Shown: positions 45,671-54,516, counted from the first letter of the stretch. The stretch is DNA of 64,000 nt from Flavobacterium salilacus subsp. salilacus (GCF_004634195.1 NZ_SKBP01000001.1:1-64000); one strand, 5' to 3'. Notes: a model not told the origin generated them from the sequence alone. Made by a program: numbers and translations.

Positions 45671-45694
45671 AACATTTTAAAATGTTTATTTTTG
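45671..45694 (+). promoter_or_regulatory. rluF promoter with 16-bp palindrome
   Basis: TATTTTTG (45687-45694) is a -7 box only 4 nt before the rluF ATG, so the mRNA may be nearly leaderless. Directly upstream is the perfect palindrome AACATTTTAAAATGTT (45671-45686), a possible operator in the spacer; TTTC at 45665-45668 may be the -33 element. Confidence 0.4.
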
Positions 45695-45698
45695 CGGA

Positions 45699-46502
45699 AT
45701 GGAACAAGAACTCAAACGCCTTAATAAATTTATATCAGAAACCGGCTATTGCTCCCGCAGAGAAGCAGATAAACTGGTAGAAGAAGGTCGCGTTACCATA
45801 AATGGCGTAGTTCCGGAGATGGGTACCAAAGTAAGCATGGAAGACGAAGTGCGTATTGACGGCAAGCTCATCCGCGAAAAGACGGGCAGGCAAACCTACC
45901 TCGCCTTTAACAAACCTGCGGGGATAGAGTGTACTACCAACCTTGACGTTAAAAATAACATTGTAGATTATATCAACTATCCCAAGCGGATATTCCCTAT
46001 AGGGCGGCTCGATAAAGCCAGCGAAGGCTTAATATTTATGACCGACGATGGCGATATTGTAAACAAAATACTCCGCGCGCGCAACAACCACGAAAAGGAA
46101 TATATAGTAACGGTAAACAAACCCATTACCGACCGCTTTATTCAGCGTATGGGCAACGGCATTCCTATTCTGGATACCGTAACCCGAAAATGTAAGGTAG
46201 AGCAGATAAGCAAATATATTTTCAGGATAGTATTAACGCAAGGGCTTAACCGACAAATCAGGCGTATGTGCGAATATTTGGGCTATGAGGTTACGGCGTT
46301 GAAACGTATCCGTATCATCAATATATCGCTGGATGTGCCTGTGGGCCGTTACCGCGACCTTACGCCTGCCGAAATTAAAGAGCTTAACTCTTTGATTGAA
46401 CCCAGCAGTAAAACGGAGGAAGCAAGCCTGCCCAAAGCACAACCCGCAAGACCACGCCCCATAAATAATGCTACGCGTAATAACAGAAACCGAAACAAAT
46501 AA
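45699..46502 (+). CDS. rluF: 23S rRNA pseudouridine synthase RluF family
   Basis: The 267-aa enzyme has an N-terminal S4 domain ([34 protein letters not shown]) and the RsuA-type catalytic core with [18 protein letters not shown], the Asp of GRLD being the nucleophile, and [21 protein letters not shown]. It converts uridine to pseudouridine in 23S rRNA (position 2604 in E. coli RluF). The C-terminal tail is basic and disordered. The frameshifted phnA-like gene follows by 17 nt. Confidence 0.92.
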   Translation: MEQELKRLNKFISETGYCSRREADKLVEEGRVTINGVVPEMGTKVSMEDEVRIDGKLIREKTGRQTYLAFNKPAGIECTTNLDVKNNIVDYINYPKRIFPIGRLDKASEGLIFMTDDGDIVNKILRARNNHEKEYIVTVNKPITDRFIQRMGNGIPILDTVTRKCKVEQISKYIFRIVLTQGLNRQIRRMCEYLGYEVTALKRIRIINISLDVPVGRYRDLTPAEIKELNSLIEPSSKTEEASLPKAQPARPRPINNATRNNRNRNK

Positions 46503-46519
46503 CATAAATATACACACCG

Positions 46520-46731
46520 ATGGAAGTAAAAGACAGTAACGGAAACATCCTTAACGACGGCGATACTGTAACCGTAATTAAAGACCTGAAAGTAAAGGGG
46601 ACTTCGAGCGTAATAAAAAGAGGTACTACTGTTAAAAATATTCGACTTACGGATGACCCTGCCGAAAATAGATTGCCGTGTAAATAAAAACGGCAATGGT
46701 ATTACGAACGGAGTTCGTGAAAAAATCATAA
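46520..46731 (+). pseudogene. PhnA-like small protein gene broken by two frameshifts
   Basis: From ATG 46520 the frame encodes [20 protein letters not shown] and [19 protein letters not shown], the C-terminal PhnA (YjdM) domain, then derails and stops at 46687 after 55 aa. The expected continuation appears in other frames: IDCRVN (from 46668) and LRTEFVKKS followed by TAA (46702-46731). Two separate frame changes are therefore needed to rebuild the family's usual ~70-aa ending, one near the AAAA run at 46665-46668 and one near 46700. The gene is probably decayed, though a sequencing error at one site cannot be excluded. PhnA's own function is unclear. Confidence 0.72.
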
Positions 46732-46737
46732 ATAAGT

Positions 46738-46766
46738 AAAGCTCGCTGATTAGCGGGCTTTTTATT
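46738..46766 (+). terminator. Terminator after rluF/phnA-like gene
   Basis: AAAGCTCGC (46738-46746) pairs with GCGGGCTTT (46753-46761, one G-U) and is followed by T-rich sequence. Confidence 0.75.
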
Positions 46767-46833
46767 TTGAACAAATCGAATATTGGTTTTTACTGTGTTG
46801 AGTAAGAGAAAATAGTATTAAAACGAAGTATAA

Positions 46834-46875
46834 AAAAACAGGCTCAAACGGTTATCCACTACCTCGCCTGTTTTT
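46834..46875 (+). terminator. Second hairpin in the 46767-47081 gap
   Basis: AAAAACAGGC (46834-46843) pairs with GCCTGTTTTT (46866-46875) across a 22-nt loop, forming a possible backup or bidirectional terminator. The rest of the gap is AT-rich; a -7 box TACCTTTG at 47050-47057 precedes the AraC gene. Confidence 0.5.
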
Positions 46876-47081
46876 ACCAACTAAAAAATTACTTAGTAAC
46901 AAATATAGACAAAACTTGTATCACTCATCAATACTTTTAATTATTTTTTGTTTTTTCGAAAAATAATATTTACAGCTATTTTCTTATCTTAATTAATTCA
47001 AATCACCTTATATTGGTAGTAAACCTATAATTACTACCTGCTTTTTTATTACCTTTGGTTGAATTTTGTAATTTCAAGACT

Positions 47082-47984
47082 ATGAAACCTGAAACACTCA
47101 ACCAGTTTTATGCAAATCATATGCATAAAGACGCCGCACCCCAAAACCTTAACAATAACATAGGTCACTTTAATGTATTTCGTCTTGAAGATTGCTCAAT
47201 ACCGGGTAAGGAGGTAAAATATACCCGCAGGGATTATTACAAAATAAGCCTTATAAGAGGCAACATCCTTTACCATTATGCTGATAAAAGCATACAGATA
47301 TCAGGCACTACCCTCATGTTCTTCAGCCCGCAAGTACCCTATACATGGGAAACCATTTCGGGAGACACTACAGGCTGCTTTTGCATTTTTACGGAGTCTT
47401 TTTTTACCGAGGGTATGCGGGGTACACTTAGTGAGCTGCCCATGTTTGCACCGGGTGGCAAGCCCTCTTATATTCTTGATAAAGCGCAGGAAGCTACTGT
47501 TGTAGCTATTTATGAAAAAATGCTTGCTGAGATAAACTCTGATTATACTTTTAAGTATGACTTAATAAGGAGCTATCTTAATGAGATGATACATCTTGCC
47601 CTGAAAACAGAACCTGCTGAAAACCTGTATGAACACCCAAATGCCAATTCGCGAATAACAGCGATATTTAAAGAGTTGTTGGAAAGGCAGTTTCCTATAG
47701 AAACGCCCATGCAGCGGTTTAATATGCGATCGGCAAGTGATTTTGCCGATAGCCTTGCCGTGCATGTAAACCACCTGAACCGCGCTGTAAAAAACACTAC
47801 GGGAAAAACTACTACGGCATTAATAAGCGAACGCATTATTGCCGAGGCAAAAGCATTGCTTAAACATACTGACTGGAATATATCGGAAATAGGGCGAAGT
47901 CTTGGCTTTGAAGAAGCGGCACATTTTAATAATTTCTTTAAAAAACAAACTACCACTACCCCTTCGAAATACAGGACTGTTTGA
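47082..47984 (+). CDS. AraC-family transcriptional regulator
   Basis: The ~300-aa protein has an N-terminal cupin-like sensor region (residues 20-130, with ISGTTLMFFSPQVPYTWE) and a C-terminal double HTH domain: FADSLAVHVNHLNRAVKNTTGKT and AEAKALLKHTDWNISEIGRSLGFEEAAHFNNFFKK. I take the ATG at 47082 as start rather than the TTG at 47055. It directly precedes the SDR gene on the same strand with a ~96-nt gap, the common layout of an AraC regulator and its oxidoreductase target. Confidence 0.9.
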   Translation: MKPETLNQFYANHMHKDAAPQNLNNNIGHFNVFRLEDCSIPGKEVKYTRRDYYKISLIRGNILYHYADKSIQISGTTLMFFSPQVPYTWETISGDTTGCFCIFTESFFTEGMRGTLSELPMFAPGGKPSYILDKAQEATVVAIYEKMLAEINSDYTFKYDLIRSYLNEMIHLALKTEPAENLYEHPNANSRITAIFKELLERQFPIETPMQRFNMRSASDFADSLAVHVNHLNRAVKNTTGKTTTALISERIIAEAKALLKHTDWNISEIGRSLGFEEAAHFNNFFKKQTTTTPSKYRTV

Positions 47985-48036
47985 ATTTTGTAATAATTAG
48001 TTTGTATCGGGTAATTACACCCCCGCGCTACCGCCA

Positions 48037-48044
48037 TACATTTG
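48037..48044 (+). promoter_or_regulatory. -7 box of the SDR gene
   Basis: TACATTTG is a perfect -7 element 36 nt before the ATG at 48081, with no TTTG or TTG at the expected -33 position. A missing -33 box is consistent with dependence on an activator such as the upstream AraC protein. Confidence 0.5.
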
Positions 48045-48080
48045 TATCAAATTATTTATATAAATCAAAAAACAAATAGT

Positions 48081-48929
48081 ATGGAAAATCAAACTGCACA
48101 AAAAGTATGGTTTATTACCGGAGCATCAAAAGGTTTCGGGTTAGAATTTGTTAAACAGCTATTGGCAAAAGGCGATGCCGTTGCCGCTACTTCACGCAAC
48201 TTATCGCAACTTAAAGATGCAGCTAAAACGGATAGCCCTAACTTCCTGCCACTGGAAGTAAACCTTGTAGATGAGCAAAGCGTAAGTAAGGCTATAGCCG
48301 ACACTCTGGCAAAATTTGGTAAAATAGACTATGTGGTAAACAATGCCGGATATGGTATAGCAGGCAGCCTGGAAGAGTTGAGCGATGAGGAAGCAAGGCA
48401 AAATTTTGATGTAAATGTATTTGGTTCACTTAATGTTATCAGGCAGGTAATGCCACATCTGCGCAAACAACAATCAGGACACATTTTCAACATTTCATCT
48501 ATTGGTGGAATTACAGGTAGTTTTCCCGGTTTCGGAATTTATTGTGCTACCAAATTTGCCGTAGTAGGCTTTACCGAAGCACTAGCGATAGAAGGGAAAC
48601 CTTTTGGCATTAAAGCCACCATTGTGTTACCGGGTTATTTCAGGACTAACTTCTTGGAGTCTGATTCGTTAGCTGTTTCTGCCAAACGAATGGACGAGTA
48701 TAAAGAAGTAAGTGATATTCTGACGGTACACCAAGATCAGATTAACGGTAACCAGCAGGGCGATCCTGTAAAAGGTGTAGCCGAGATTATTAAAGTAGCC
48801 GGTATAGATAATGCACCGTTATACCTGTTTTTAGGCAGCGATGCACTTAAAATAGTTCAGGATAAAAATACTTGGCTGCACAACGAGGTTGAAGCATGGA
48901 AAGAGGTAAGTAAAGCTACTGATTTCTAA
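48081..48929 (+). CDS. Short-chain dehydrogenase/reductase
   Basis: The 282-aa classical SDR has the NAD(P)-binding TGASKGFGLEFV motif (about 12-23), NNAGYG, catalytic Ser in NISSIGG and YCATK (Tyr-x-x-x-Lys). It reduces or oxidises an unknown alcohol or ketone. The frame is open to 48042, but the ATG at 48081 has the better start. It is probably regulated by the adjacent AraC-type protein. Confidence 0.93.
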   Translation: MENQTAQKVWFITGASKGFGLEFVKQLLAKGDAVAATSRNLSQLKDAAKTDSPNFLPLEVNLVDEQSVSKAIADTLAKFGKIDYVVNNAGYGIAGSLEELSDEEARQNFDVNVFGSLNVIRQVMPHLRKQQSGHIFNISSIGGITGSFPGFGIYCATKFAVVGFTEALAIEGKPFGIKATIVLPGYFRTNFLESDSLAVSAKRMDEYKEVSDILTVHQDQINGNQQGDPVKGVAEIIKVAGIDNAPLYLFLGSDALKIVQDKNTWLHNEVEAWKEVSKATDF

Positions 48930-48952
48930 ACCTTAATTTCTTAAAAACCAAA

Positions 48953-49090
48953 AAAGGGGCTGTCTCAAAAGTGCTTAAACAAGTATTTTTGTAATTCTGA
49001 CGAAGTAAGAATCTGTTGTTTATCAAACAATTGAGATTCTTCACTCCATTACATTGCGTTCAGAATGACACTTTTGAGACAACCCCTTTT
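48953..49090. repeat. 138-bp MITE-like inverted-repeat element
   Basis: Arms of 22 bp with one mismatch (AAAAGGGGCTGTCTCAAAAG at 48953 onward; CACTTTTGAGACAACCCC to 49086, then TTTT) bound a 138-bp segment. The inside contains a second pair of partly complementary phrases (GAATC near 49009-49013 and GATTC near 49034-49038). There is no ORF. It sits between convergent genes, so it could also work as a bidirectional terminator. It resembles small non-autonomous elements spread in Bacteroidota genomes. Confidence 0.7.
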
Positions 49091-49110
49091 GTTTATTTAT
49101 ACTTTTTGCT

Positions 49111-49995
49111 TTATTTTTTAAACTTACGCTGTTCTCTTGCTAATAACGTATTTTTAAGCAGCATGGCAATCGTCATAGGTCCTACGCCACCGGGCACAGG
49201 CGTAATGAATGACGCTTTTTTACTCACATTTTCAAAATCTACGTCGCCCGTTATTCTGTAACCTTTTTCAGCAGTATCATCTGTTACACGGGTAATACCT
49301 ACATCAATAACTACCGCATCGTCTTTTATCATTTCGGCTTTCAGGTAATTGGGTACACCCAGTGCGGTAATAATAATATCTGCCTGTGTAGTTATCTGAC
49401 TAATATTTTTAGTATGGCTGTGTGTAAGTGTTACGGTGCTGTTGCCGGGAAAGCCTTTACGCCCCATGAGTATGCTCATCGGTCTGCCTACAATGTGGCT
49501 GCGTCCTATCACTACGGTGTGCTTACCCTCTGTTTGTACATTATAACGTTCTAAAAGCTCAAGGATACCAAACGGCGTGGCAGGTATAAAGGTTGTCATA
49601 TCCAGTGCCATTTTACCAAAGTTTTCCGGGTGAAAACCATCTACATCTTTACTCGGGTCTATAGCCATAATTACTTTTTGGGTATCTATTTGTTCCGGCA
49701 AGGGTAACTGTACTATAAACCCATCAATGTCATCATTTTGGTTGAGCTCTTCTATTTTTTTCAAAAGCTCCGTTTCTGATGTTGTACTGGGCATTTTTAT
49801 GAGTGTTGACTCAAAGCCTACACGCTCGCAGGCTTTTACTTTACTACCCACATAGGTAAGGCTCGCACCATCGTTACCTACTATAACCGCAGCAAGGTGG
49901 GGTACTTTCTCCCCGTTTTTTTTCATTTTGGCTACCTCGGCAGCAATCTCATTCTTGATATCGTTCGAGGTTTTTTTACCGTCAAGTAATTGCAT
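49111..49995 (-). CDS. folD: Methylenetetrahydrofolate dehydrogenase/cyclohydrolase FolD
   Basis: FolD interconverts methylene-, methenyl- and formyl-tetrahydrofolate with NADP. The 294-aa protein has VGNDGASLTYVGSKVKACE with the catalytic Lys, GFIVQLPLPEQID, VDGFHPENFGK, VIGRSHIVGRPMSILM and PGGVGPMTIAMLL. Length and motifs are standard. It lies leftward after ffh with a hairpin between them. Confidence 0.97.
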   Translation of the reverse strand: MQLLDGKKTSNDIKNEIAAEVAKMKKNGEKVPHLAAVIVGNDGASLTYVGSKVKACERVGFESTLIKMPSTTSETELLKKIEELNQNDDIDGFIVQLPLPEQIDTQKVIMAIDPSKDVDGFHPENFGKMALDMTTFIPATPFGILELLERYNVQTEGKHTVVIGRSHIVGRPMSILMGRKGFPGNSTVTLTHSHTKNISQITTQADIIITALGVPNYLKAEMIKDDAVVIDVGITRVTDDTAEKGYRITGDVDFENVSKKASFITPVPGGVGPMTIAMLLKNTLLAREQRKFKK

Positions 49996-50029
49996 AGTGT
50001 GTGTTGTGTATTTAGAATAGTAGTTAATT

Positions 50030-50055
50030 AAAAAAGACGCGGTTAACCGCGCCTC
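50030..50055 (-). terminator. Terminator after ffh
   Basis: The palindrome CGCGGTTAACCGCG (50038-50051) is followed in the leftward direction by a T run, between ffh and folD. Confidence 0.7.
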
Positions 50056-50073
50056 TGTATCCTCTGTTATCAG

Positions 50074-51414
50074 TTATGGTCGCATGCCTTTCATGCCGCC
50101 CATCATCCGCATCATATTTTTAGCGCCGCCTCCCTGCATCATCTTCATCATTTTGCTCATCTGGTCAAACTGTTTCAGCAGTTGGTTTACCTGCTGTATG
50201 GATGTACCTGAACCTTTTGCTATTCGATTTTTTCTTTTGGCATCCAGTACAGATGGTTTGGTACGCTCCGTTGGTGTCATAGAGTGTATAATGGCTTCGA
50301 TATGTTTAAAGGCATCATCTTCTATCTCTACATCTTTCAGGGCTTTACCGGCACCGGGTATCATACCTACAAGGTCTTTCATGTTACCCATTTTTTTAAC
50401 CTGCTGTATTTGGTTAAGGAAATCGTCGAAACCAAATTCGTTCTTGGCAATTTTCTTTTGCAGTTTGCGTGCTTCTTCTTCGTCATACTGCTCCTGTGCC
50501 CTTTCTACAAGCGAAACAACGTCGCCCATACCCAAAATACGGTCGGCCATACGATTTGGGTAGAACACATCTATAGCTTCCATCTTCTCGCCTGTACCTA
50601 TAAATTTGATAGGCTTGTTTACTACCGATTTAATCGAAATAGCTGCTCCACCGCGTGTATCACCATCCAGTTTGGTAAGGATAACACCGTCAAAATCCAA
50701 TCGGTCGTTAAATGCCTTTGCGGTATTTACGGCATCCTGCCCCGTCATAGCATCAACAACAAACAGGGTTTCCTGTGGTTGTATAGCTTTATGCACATTG
50801 GCAATCTCCTTCATCATCTCCTCATCAACGGCAAGACGACCTGCGGTATCGACAATAACTACATTAAAGCCGTTTGCTTTGGCATGCTTAATGGCATTTT
50901 GTGCAATCTCGACAGGGTTACGGTTTCCTTCTTCGGAGTATACCTCTACCCCTATCTGACCGCCTACTACGTGTAGCTGGTTGATAGCTGCCGGGCGGTA
51001 TATATCGCACGCTACCAGTAACGGTTTTTTATTTTTCTTGGTTTTTAAATAATTGGCAAGTTTACCCGAAAAGGTGGTTTTACCCGAACCTTGCAAACCT
51101 GACATTAGTATTACCGAGGGGTTGCCTGATAGGTTTATGCCTGCGGCATCGCCCCCCATAAGCTCGGTAAGCTCGTCTTTTACCAGTTTTACCATAAGCT
51201 GACCGGGCTGTAATGTAGTAAGTACATCCTGCCCCAGTGCTTTTTCTTTTACGGTATTGGTAAATTCTTTAGCAATTTTAAAGTTAACGTCGGCATCCAG
51301 TAATGCACGGCGCACTTCCTTAAGGGTATCGGCAACGTTTACTTCGGTAATTTTACCGTGACCTTTAAGTATATGTAAGGCTTTGTCTAATTTATCGCTT
51401 AAATTTTCGAACAT
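50074..51414 (-). CDS. ffh: Signal recognition particle protein Ffh
   Basis: Ffh binds 4.5S RNA and signal sequences of nascent membrane proteins. The 446-aa protein has the N domain, the G domain with GLQGSGKTTFSGKLA, DTAGRLAVDEEMM and TKLDGDTRGGAAIS, and a methionine-rich M domain ending MSKMMKMMQGGGAKNMMRMM. Length is standard. The -7 box TAAATTTG (51451-51444 leftward) may be its promoter. Confidence 0.98.
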   Translation of the reverse strand: MFENLSDKLDKALHILKGHGKITEVNVADTLKEVRRALLDADVNFKIAKEFTNTVKEKALGQDVLTTLQPGQLMVKLVKDELTELMGGDAAGINLSGNPSVILMSGLQGSGKTTFSGKLANYLKTKKNKKPLLVACDIYRPAAINQLHVVGGQIGVEVYSEEGNRNPVEIAQNAIKHAKANGFNVVIVDTAGRLAVDEEMMKEIANVHKAIQPQETLFVVDAMTGQDAVNTAKAFNDRLDFDGVILTKLDGDTRGGAAISIKSVVNKPIKFIGTGEKMEAIDVFYPNRMADRILGMGDVVSLVERAQEQYDEEEARKLQKKIAKNEFGFDDFLNQIQQVKKMGNMKDLVGMIPGAGKALKDVEIEDDAFKHIEAIIHSMTPTERTKPSVLDAKRKNRIAKGSGTSIQQVNQLLKQFDQMSKMMKMMQGGGAKNMMRMMGGMKGMRP

Positions 51415-51451
51415 AAAAATCGAGGGTTTCTTTTATAGAAGTGCAAATTTA

Positions 51452-51816
51452 AGAATTTGATTTTTAAGTTACGGGATTAGGAGAAAATAAATAGATACAT
51501 AATCGTAACATGAAAGCCTAAATACGAATAAATTCTTTATAATTATAAACACAAACTGTTAAAATTTAAATTTTTAATAAAAAATATACTATTCGAATTA
51601 AAATTATGTTTATAATTGTAAGGCTGTAACCCAACATACAGTCCAATTATCAACTAAAAAATAGTACTATCATGAAATCACACTCCAAAAATCGATACCT
51701 CATACTGTTGATTTCTTACCATTAATTTGTTTTACTTTCCAACCTTTTATTATATAACGTGCTCTATAAATAATAAAATGCCTGACAATTATAACCAATT
51801 TAAAAATTATTAACGT
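51452..51816. other. Gene-free AT-rich interval upstream of the 51817 lipoprotein
   Basis: About 365 nt without a convincing gene. It contains a 17-codon ORF (51672-51725) that starts MKSHSKNRYL, probably fortuitous, and a phrase (CATACAGTCCAA at 51635-51646, then TATCAACTAAAAA at 51648-51660) that recurs at 60539-60573. No strong hairpin or consensus promoter was found; TTTG boxes are scattered. Confidence 0.5.
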
Positions 51817-53361
51817 ATGAAGAAAACCCTCAAAAAACTACAACCTGCCTTACTGGTCGTGTTGCTGGCTTTTACTTGTTGCCAGCAGGATGATGTGCAC
51901 ATGAATGACAACAACACATCAGCCAAAGGAAATTCTAGGATGATAACCTATGAGGAATTGAAAGCTATGCCAAAAGCAATTAGTATGCTGGAAAGCCTCA
52001 AGGAACAGAGGAGAAAAAAATCGGTATATAACGAACGGTATGATTTTACTGTGGATACTACCGAAATATTTCTTGTTGAAATAGGCGATTATCATTCCCT
52101 TACTTTCACAATTTCAAGGGATAGCGCCTATACCGATGTTACGGAAAACCTTGTACTGAATTGGGAGCCATATGAAGATTATAAAACATATATGGCTGAA
52201 TATATGCTAACAGAAGAGGAAAAAGAAAAAATAGCTGATGGTGAATATGTTGACACCAAAGATAAAGAGCGGTTGTTAGTACTACCGGAATTTTCTCCTT
52301 CTACTATACTTAAATCAGCAGGAGGAGCAGGAGAAGACCAAATTATTATGGTAGATGGTATATGCTATAAAGGGATGTGGGTAAGGGATGAAAGTTATAG
52401 TGGTATTCCCGGTCAAATAGAGAAATCTAAGTTCAAATGGGTATATCTTCCTGTTCCTTGCCCTGAAGGACATCTTGATCCCAGCTATACGGAAGGTAAC
52501 CATCCCGGTGGAGGAGGACCTACAAATATGCCTATATTTAATACTCCTTATCCAATTTCTCAAGAGCCGATTACTAATATGCCGGGACCGGGAGGCTATA
52601 ATGGTGGTACTGGAAACAGTGGCAGCCCCTATAACCCTATATATACCAAACCAAGAGTAGAAATTGCGATAGCCCACCCCAGGGAATGTAAAAAAATAAA
52701 AGACGCCTTAGATAGTAATAACTTTAGGCAAGAGGTTGTTGATTTAGCAGGAAAGGTAAATGATCCTGTTAATGAATACGGAGCTGGTTTAGATCGTTTT
52801 GGTAATGTTATACCATTTCCTCCCGGTCCTGAAATTCAAGTTCCTATACCATTTGGAACACCCTCATTTCCCAACGGATATATTGTGGTAAGTCATACAC
52901 ACAATAATTCAATAGCAGGAACACTTTCAGTATTCTCAATATATGATTTAAGAAACATTGCACAATTTTTATTTGATAACCATATAAATGATGGTACATT
53001 TGTTGCTACGTTAAGTACAGCAAAAGGTACACATTATGCTTTAACTATAAATAATGTAACTAAGTTTAAAGATTTCTTTTTTTATTTAAGTGGTTCAACC
53101 AATCCTGCAGATGCTCAAAAAATTCTTATTTCAGCAAAAAATGCAACAAGTATAAGTAAGAAATATTTTGAGAACACAACAGGAAATGCAATAATAAGCG
53201 AAAGTGATACAAATAATATGAATGTCCTGAGAGGATTTTTAGAATTTTTGAATGAAGCTAATATGGGAGTTAGTCTTTTTAAAACTCAAGCTAATTTCCA
53301 GAATTTTGAACAGGTATCTTTAAAAAGAGATGGTTCTATACAATTTTCAACATGTCCTTAA
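51817..53361 (+). CDS. Lipoprotein with a JAMM-like motif
   Basis: The 514-aa product has a lipoprotein signal (LLVVLLAFTCC). The N-terminal half is charged and without known motifs; a Pro/Gly/Asn-rich linker spans about 225-275. The C-terminal part has NEYGAGLD (E320) followed by SHTHNNSI (H360, H362) and FSIYDL (S374, D377). An acidic residue, then HxH and SxxD, is the layout of JAMM/MPN+ zinc peptidases, though the HxH to SxxD spacing here is 11 rather than 7. If active it would be a surface or periplasmic metallopeptidase; this is an inference. The two small secreted proteins downstream are probably cotranscribed. Confidence 0.7.
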   Translation: MKKTLKKLQPALLVVLLAFTCCQQDDVHMNDNNTSAKGNSRMITYEELKAMPKAISMLESLKEQRRKKSVYNERYDFTVDTTEIFLVEIGDYHSLTFTISRDSAYTDVTENLVLNWEPYEDYKTYMAEYMLTEEEKEKIADGEYVDTKDKERLLVLPEFSPSTILKSAGGAGEDQIIMVDGICYKGMWVRDESYSGIPGQIEKSKFKWVYLPVPCPEGHLDPSYTEGNHPGGGGPTNMPIFNTPYPISQEPITNMPGPGGYNGGTGNSGSPYNPIYTKPRVEIAIAHPRECKKIKDALDSNNFRQEVVDLAGKVNDPVNEYGAGLDRFGNVIPFPPGPEIQVPIPFGTPSFPNGYIVVSHTHNNSIAGTLSVFSIYDLRNIAQFLFDNHINDGTFVATLSTAKGTHYALTINNVTKFKDFFFYLSGSTNPADAQKILISAKNATSISKKYFENTTGNAIISESDTNNMNVLRGFLEFLNEANMGVSLFKTQANFQNFEQVSLKRDGSIQFSTCP

Positions 53362-53378
53362 AAAAAAACCAAATAATT

Positions 53379-53885
53379 ATGAAAAATATACAATTTATAT
53401 ATCTTTTTATGGCTTTTACCATATTATGTACTATAAATGAAGCCAAAGCTCAACTTACCATTATGAGTCCATTTGAAGGGACTTGGGAACATATAGATGG
53501 AAACAAAAAGTTTGTTGTCAGTTTATGGAAAGAAGAAAATGATTTGTTAGGTCATTATAAAATGATTAACACTAACAACAATACAATATTATATAGTTCA
53601 TACAAACTACTTACTACAGGTCAATTAAAATGGACTTTTGCTATTAATACTACTATATACAATTTGGAAGCATCTGGTATAATTATCGATAATTCTGTTT
53701 CATTTGAACCTACCGGATTTATTGAAGGATATATTAGAATGGACATTCAATCTGGTACAACTCCTTTAACAATACATTGGAGAGTATATGAACCTGAGGG
53801 ATTAAAAATAGAAAATCAGCCTGACTTTAATATCCCTACTGATATAGTACTTACTAAAGTTTCAAACGAAATTAATTTGGAGTAA
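53379..53885 (+). CDS. Secreted protein, first of a tandem paralogous pair
   Basis: The ~168-aa product has a signal peptide ending in a KAQ-type site. Its mature part contains PFEGTWEHIDGNKKFVVSLWKEEN and ends DIVLTKVSNEINLE. The next gene encodes a clear paralogue. The family may be DUF6705, which I recall having a similar GTW opening and LTKV-type ending, but I could not check. The ATG at 53379 begins the signal peptide; the frame also runs from 53352. It follows the JAMM-motif lipoprotein by 17 nt. Confidence 0.75.
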   Translation: MKNIQFIYLFMAFTILCTINEAKAQLTIMSPFEGTWEHIDGNKKFVVSLWKEENDLLGHYKMINTNNNTILYSSYKLLTTGQLKWTFAINTTIYNLEASGIIIDNSVSFEPTGFIEGYIRMDIQSGTTPLTIHWRVYEPEGLKIENQPDFNIPTDIVLTKVSNEINLE

Positions 53886-53891
53886 ACCAGT

Positions 53892-54422
53892 ATGCAACAT
53901 AAACGGCACATAACAGGAATACTGTTTTCATTGCTACCTGTATTTTTGGGTAGCGTCAGTCAGGCAAAAGCCCAGCAGCTTAGCGTAGTTTCTCCTTATC
54001 AGGGTACATGGCATTACCAAAATGGTAATGAATTGTTTATTGTTACTCTATGGAAAGAGGGAGATAGTTTGCTAGGGCATTATAAAATGGTTACAATAAA
54101 TAGTTCTGGAGTTATTATCTCTACACTCTATAATTCAAGAAAACTTTATAATGCAAATTCTCAGATAAAATGGCCTCCAGTTATTAATACTTCTATTGTG
54201 GATTTTTCTGCTTCCGGTGTCTTTTTAGATAACACTATAAATTATGAAAATGTCAGTTCTCTTGCAGGTGATATTAGATTAGATATGCAGCAAACTTCAC
54301 CATTGACAATTCATTGGAAAATAAAAAAAGGAAAAGGAATTCGATTAATAAACGAGCCGGAACTAAATATCCCTATTGATATTATATTAACTAAGGTTTC
54401 CAATGAAATTGATTTAGAATAA
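53892..54422 (+). CDS. Secreted protein, second of a tandem paralogous pair
   Basis: The 176-aa product has a signal peptide (SVSQAKAQ site) and shares with its upstream neighbour the blocks SPYQGTWHYQNGNELF, LLGHYKMV, PLTIHWKI and DIILTKVSNEIDLE. The pair arose by tandem duplication. A lipocalin-like or beta-sandwich fold is plausible from the strand pattern, but function is unknown. It starts 6 nt after its paralogue, and a terminator follows. Confidence 0.78.
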   Translation: MQHKRHITGILFSLLPVFLGSVSQAKAQQLSVVSPYQGTWHYQNGNELFIVTLWKEGDSLLGHYKMVTINSSGVIISTLYNSRKLYNANSQIKWPPVINTSIVDFSASGVFLDNTINYENVSSLAGDIRLDMQQTSPLTIHWKIKKGKGIRLINEPELNIPIDIILTKVSNEIDLE

Positions 54423-54440
54423 ATTAGTTTATTTCAATCA

Positions 54441-54473
54441 AAACCGCATAGTACTGGCTATGCGGTTTTTTAT
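54441..54473 (+). terminator. Terminator after the paralogue pair
   Basis: AAAACCGCATAG (54441-54452) pairs with CTATGCGGTTTT (54459-54470) around a 6-nt loop, followed by T. Confidence 0.92.
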
Positions 54474-54483
54474 TAAATAAAAA

Positions 54484-54516
54484 AACCGACTCCGGGAAAT
54501 GAGTCGGTTCATTTTT
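54484..54516 (+). terminator. Second tandem terminator hairpin
   Basis: AACCGACTC (54484-54492) pairs with GAGTCGGTT (54501-54509), followed by CATTTTT. Confidence 0.75.

Noticed and set aside
50284..50976. 230-codon ORF opposite ffh
   Set aside because: It is antisense to a well-conserved gene, has poor composition and no similarity to known proteins.
51672..51725. 17-codon ORF upstream of the JAMM-motif lipoprotein as a leader peptide
   Set aside because: There is no codon run, no terminator/antiterminator structure and no ribosome-binding context to support it.
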